From CAIYRG01 sp965247505 (lineage in GTDB: Bacteria; Pseudomonadota; Alphaproteobacteria; Micropepsales; Micropepsaceae): DNA of 64,000 bases. The position numbers were made by a program, and so were the translations under genes. Shown piece by piece: positions 63,813 to 64,000 of the stretch. The stretch covers positions 930,001 through 994,000 of the forward strand of contig OZ252020.1 of NCBI GenBank assembly GCA_965247505.1, given 5' to 3'. A model generated the notes under the pieces. That model did no database searches, was not told where the DNA came from, and saw only the letters and a program-made list of their open reading frames with translations. Numbering within the stretch: position 1 is the stretch's first letter; every line of letters starts with the position of its first letter.

Positions 63813-64000
63813 GATGTTCTCCTTAAGATTGAAGGTTGGATGCACCTGGCCGTTACGGCATCGGGATCGTTTTCCCCCGAGGTGTCTGACTCTTGCTTCA
63901 CGCGCTCGCAGCGCAGTCACCGTGGCCGCATGCCTTGCGCTTATGGTGTTCGCGAGTGGTGCGGGCGCAGGGAGCGCAGCGAGCGAGCCACGGTCGCGAA
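63813..64000. other. Upstream DNA of the DUF2493 gene, window end
   Basis: 188 bp containing the 5' side of the DUF2493 gene; no further gene start is recognised before the window ends. Confidence 0.4.

Noticed and set aside
1..64000. tRNA, rRNA or replication initiator genes
   Set aside because: None was recognised; absence is noted, although a tRNA could be missed by eye.

Overview
The window is GC-rich DNA with alphaproteobacterial character: overlapping ATGA start/stop junctions, tra-gene proteins of alphaproteobacterial style, and DUF6499/DUF2285-type regulators. No replication, ribosomal or core metabolic gene is visible. The content is what one expects of a conjugative plasmid or integrative conjugative element (ICE). 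The species cannot be told from this sequence.

Layout. 1-2.4 kb: an orphan helix-hairpin-helix (OGG-fold-like) protein, a short AT-rich MITE-like element, decayed DNA, a 14-copy heptanucleotide repeat and a duplicated hairpin-bearing leader. 2.4-16.4 kb: one giant (about 4650 aa) exported multidomain protein made of Calx-beta, fibronectin III, cadherin and Ig-like domains, ending in an autotransporter-like beta-barrel. 16.6-18.1 kb: small regulators (a split DUF6499/DUF2285 pair and an excisionase-like HTH gene with a truncated duplicate). 18.1-41.6 kb: a complete F-type conjugation module in the order traA-L-E-K-B-V-C, degenerate HD-like protein, hypothetical, trbI-like, S26 peptidase (traF/trhF type), traW, traU, trbC, traN, traF, traH, traG, an antisense small membrane protein, traD, traI. 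41.7-43.6 kb: a decayed umuC 3' end cut by an IS4-family element that itself carries an amber mutation. 43.8-55.7 kb: a complete type I-G (formerly I-U) CRISPR-Cas locus (cas3 with C-terminal HD, cas8/csb3, csb1/cas7, csb2/cas5-6, cas4-cas1 fusion, cas2) with leader and a 35-repeat array. 56-58.4 kb: a zinc-ribbon plus HEPN-motif protein, an IS66 remnant with a chimeric tnpB/tnpC ORF, and a ribbon-helix-helix protein next to palindrome-rich DNA that could be oriT. 59.1-62.9 kb: a RIT (recombinases in trio) element with perfect 110-bp terminal inverted repeats, inserted exactly at the stop codon of a DUF2493/SLOG-family plasmid gene that occupies 62.9-63.8 kb.

How it works together. The tra genes would build the pilus and mating channel, TraD would couple it to the TraI relaxase-helicase, and the RHH protein and its palindromic neighbourhood may form part of the relaxosome. 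The CRISPR-Cas locus travels with this transfer module and looks intact. The HEPN-motif gene just past the array, in the same orientation, is the best candidate in the window for an uncharacterised defence-associated component. The giant surface protein probably mediates adhesion or cell-cell contact; its upstream heptamer tract and internal 612-bp amplification are sources of variation. Mobile-element debris (IS4, IS66, RIT, MITE-like) marks the junctions between modules.
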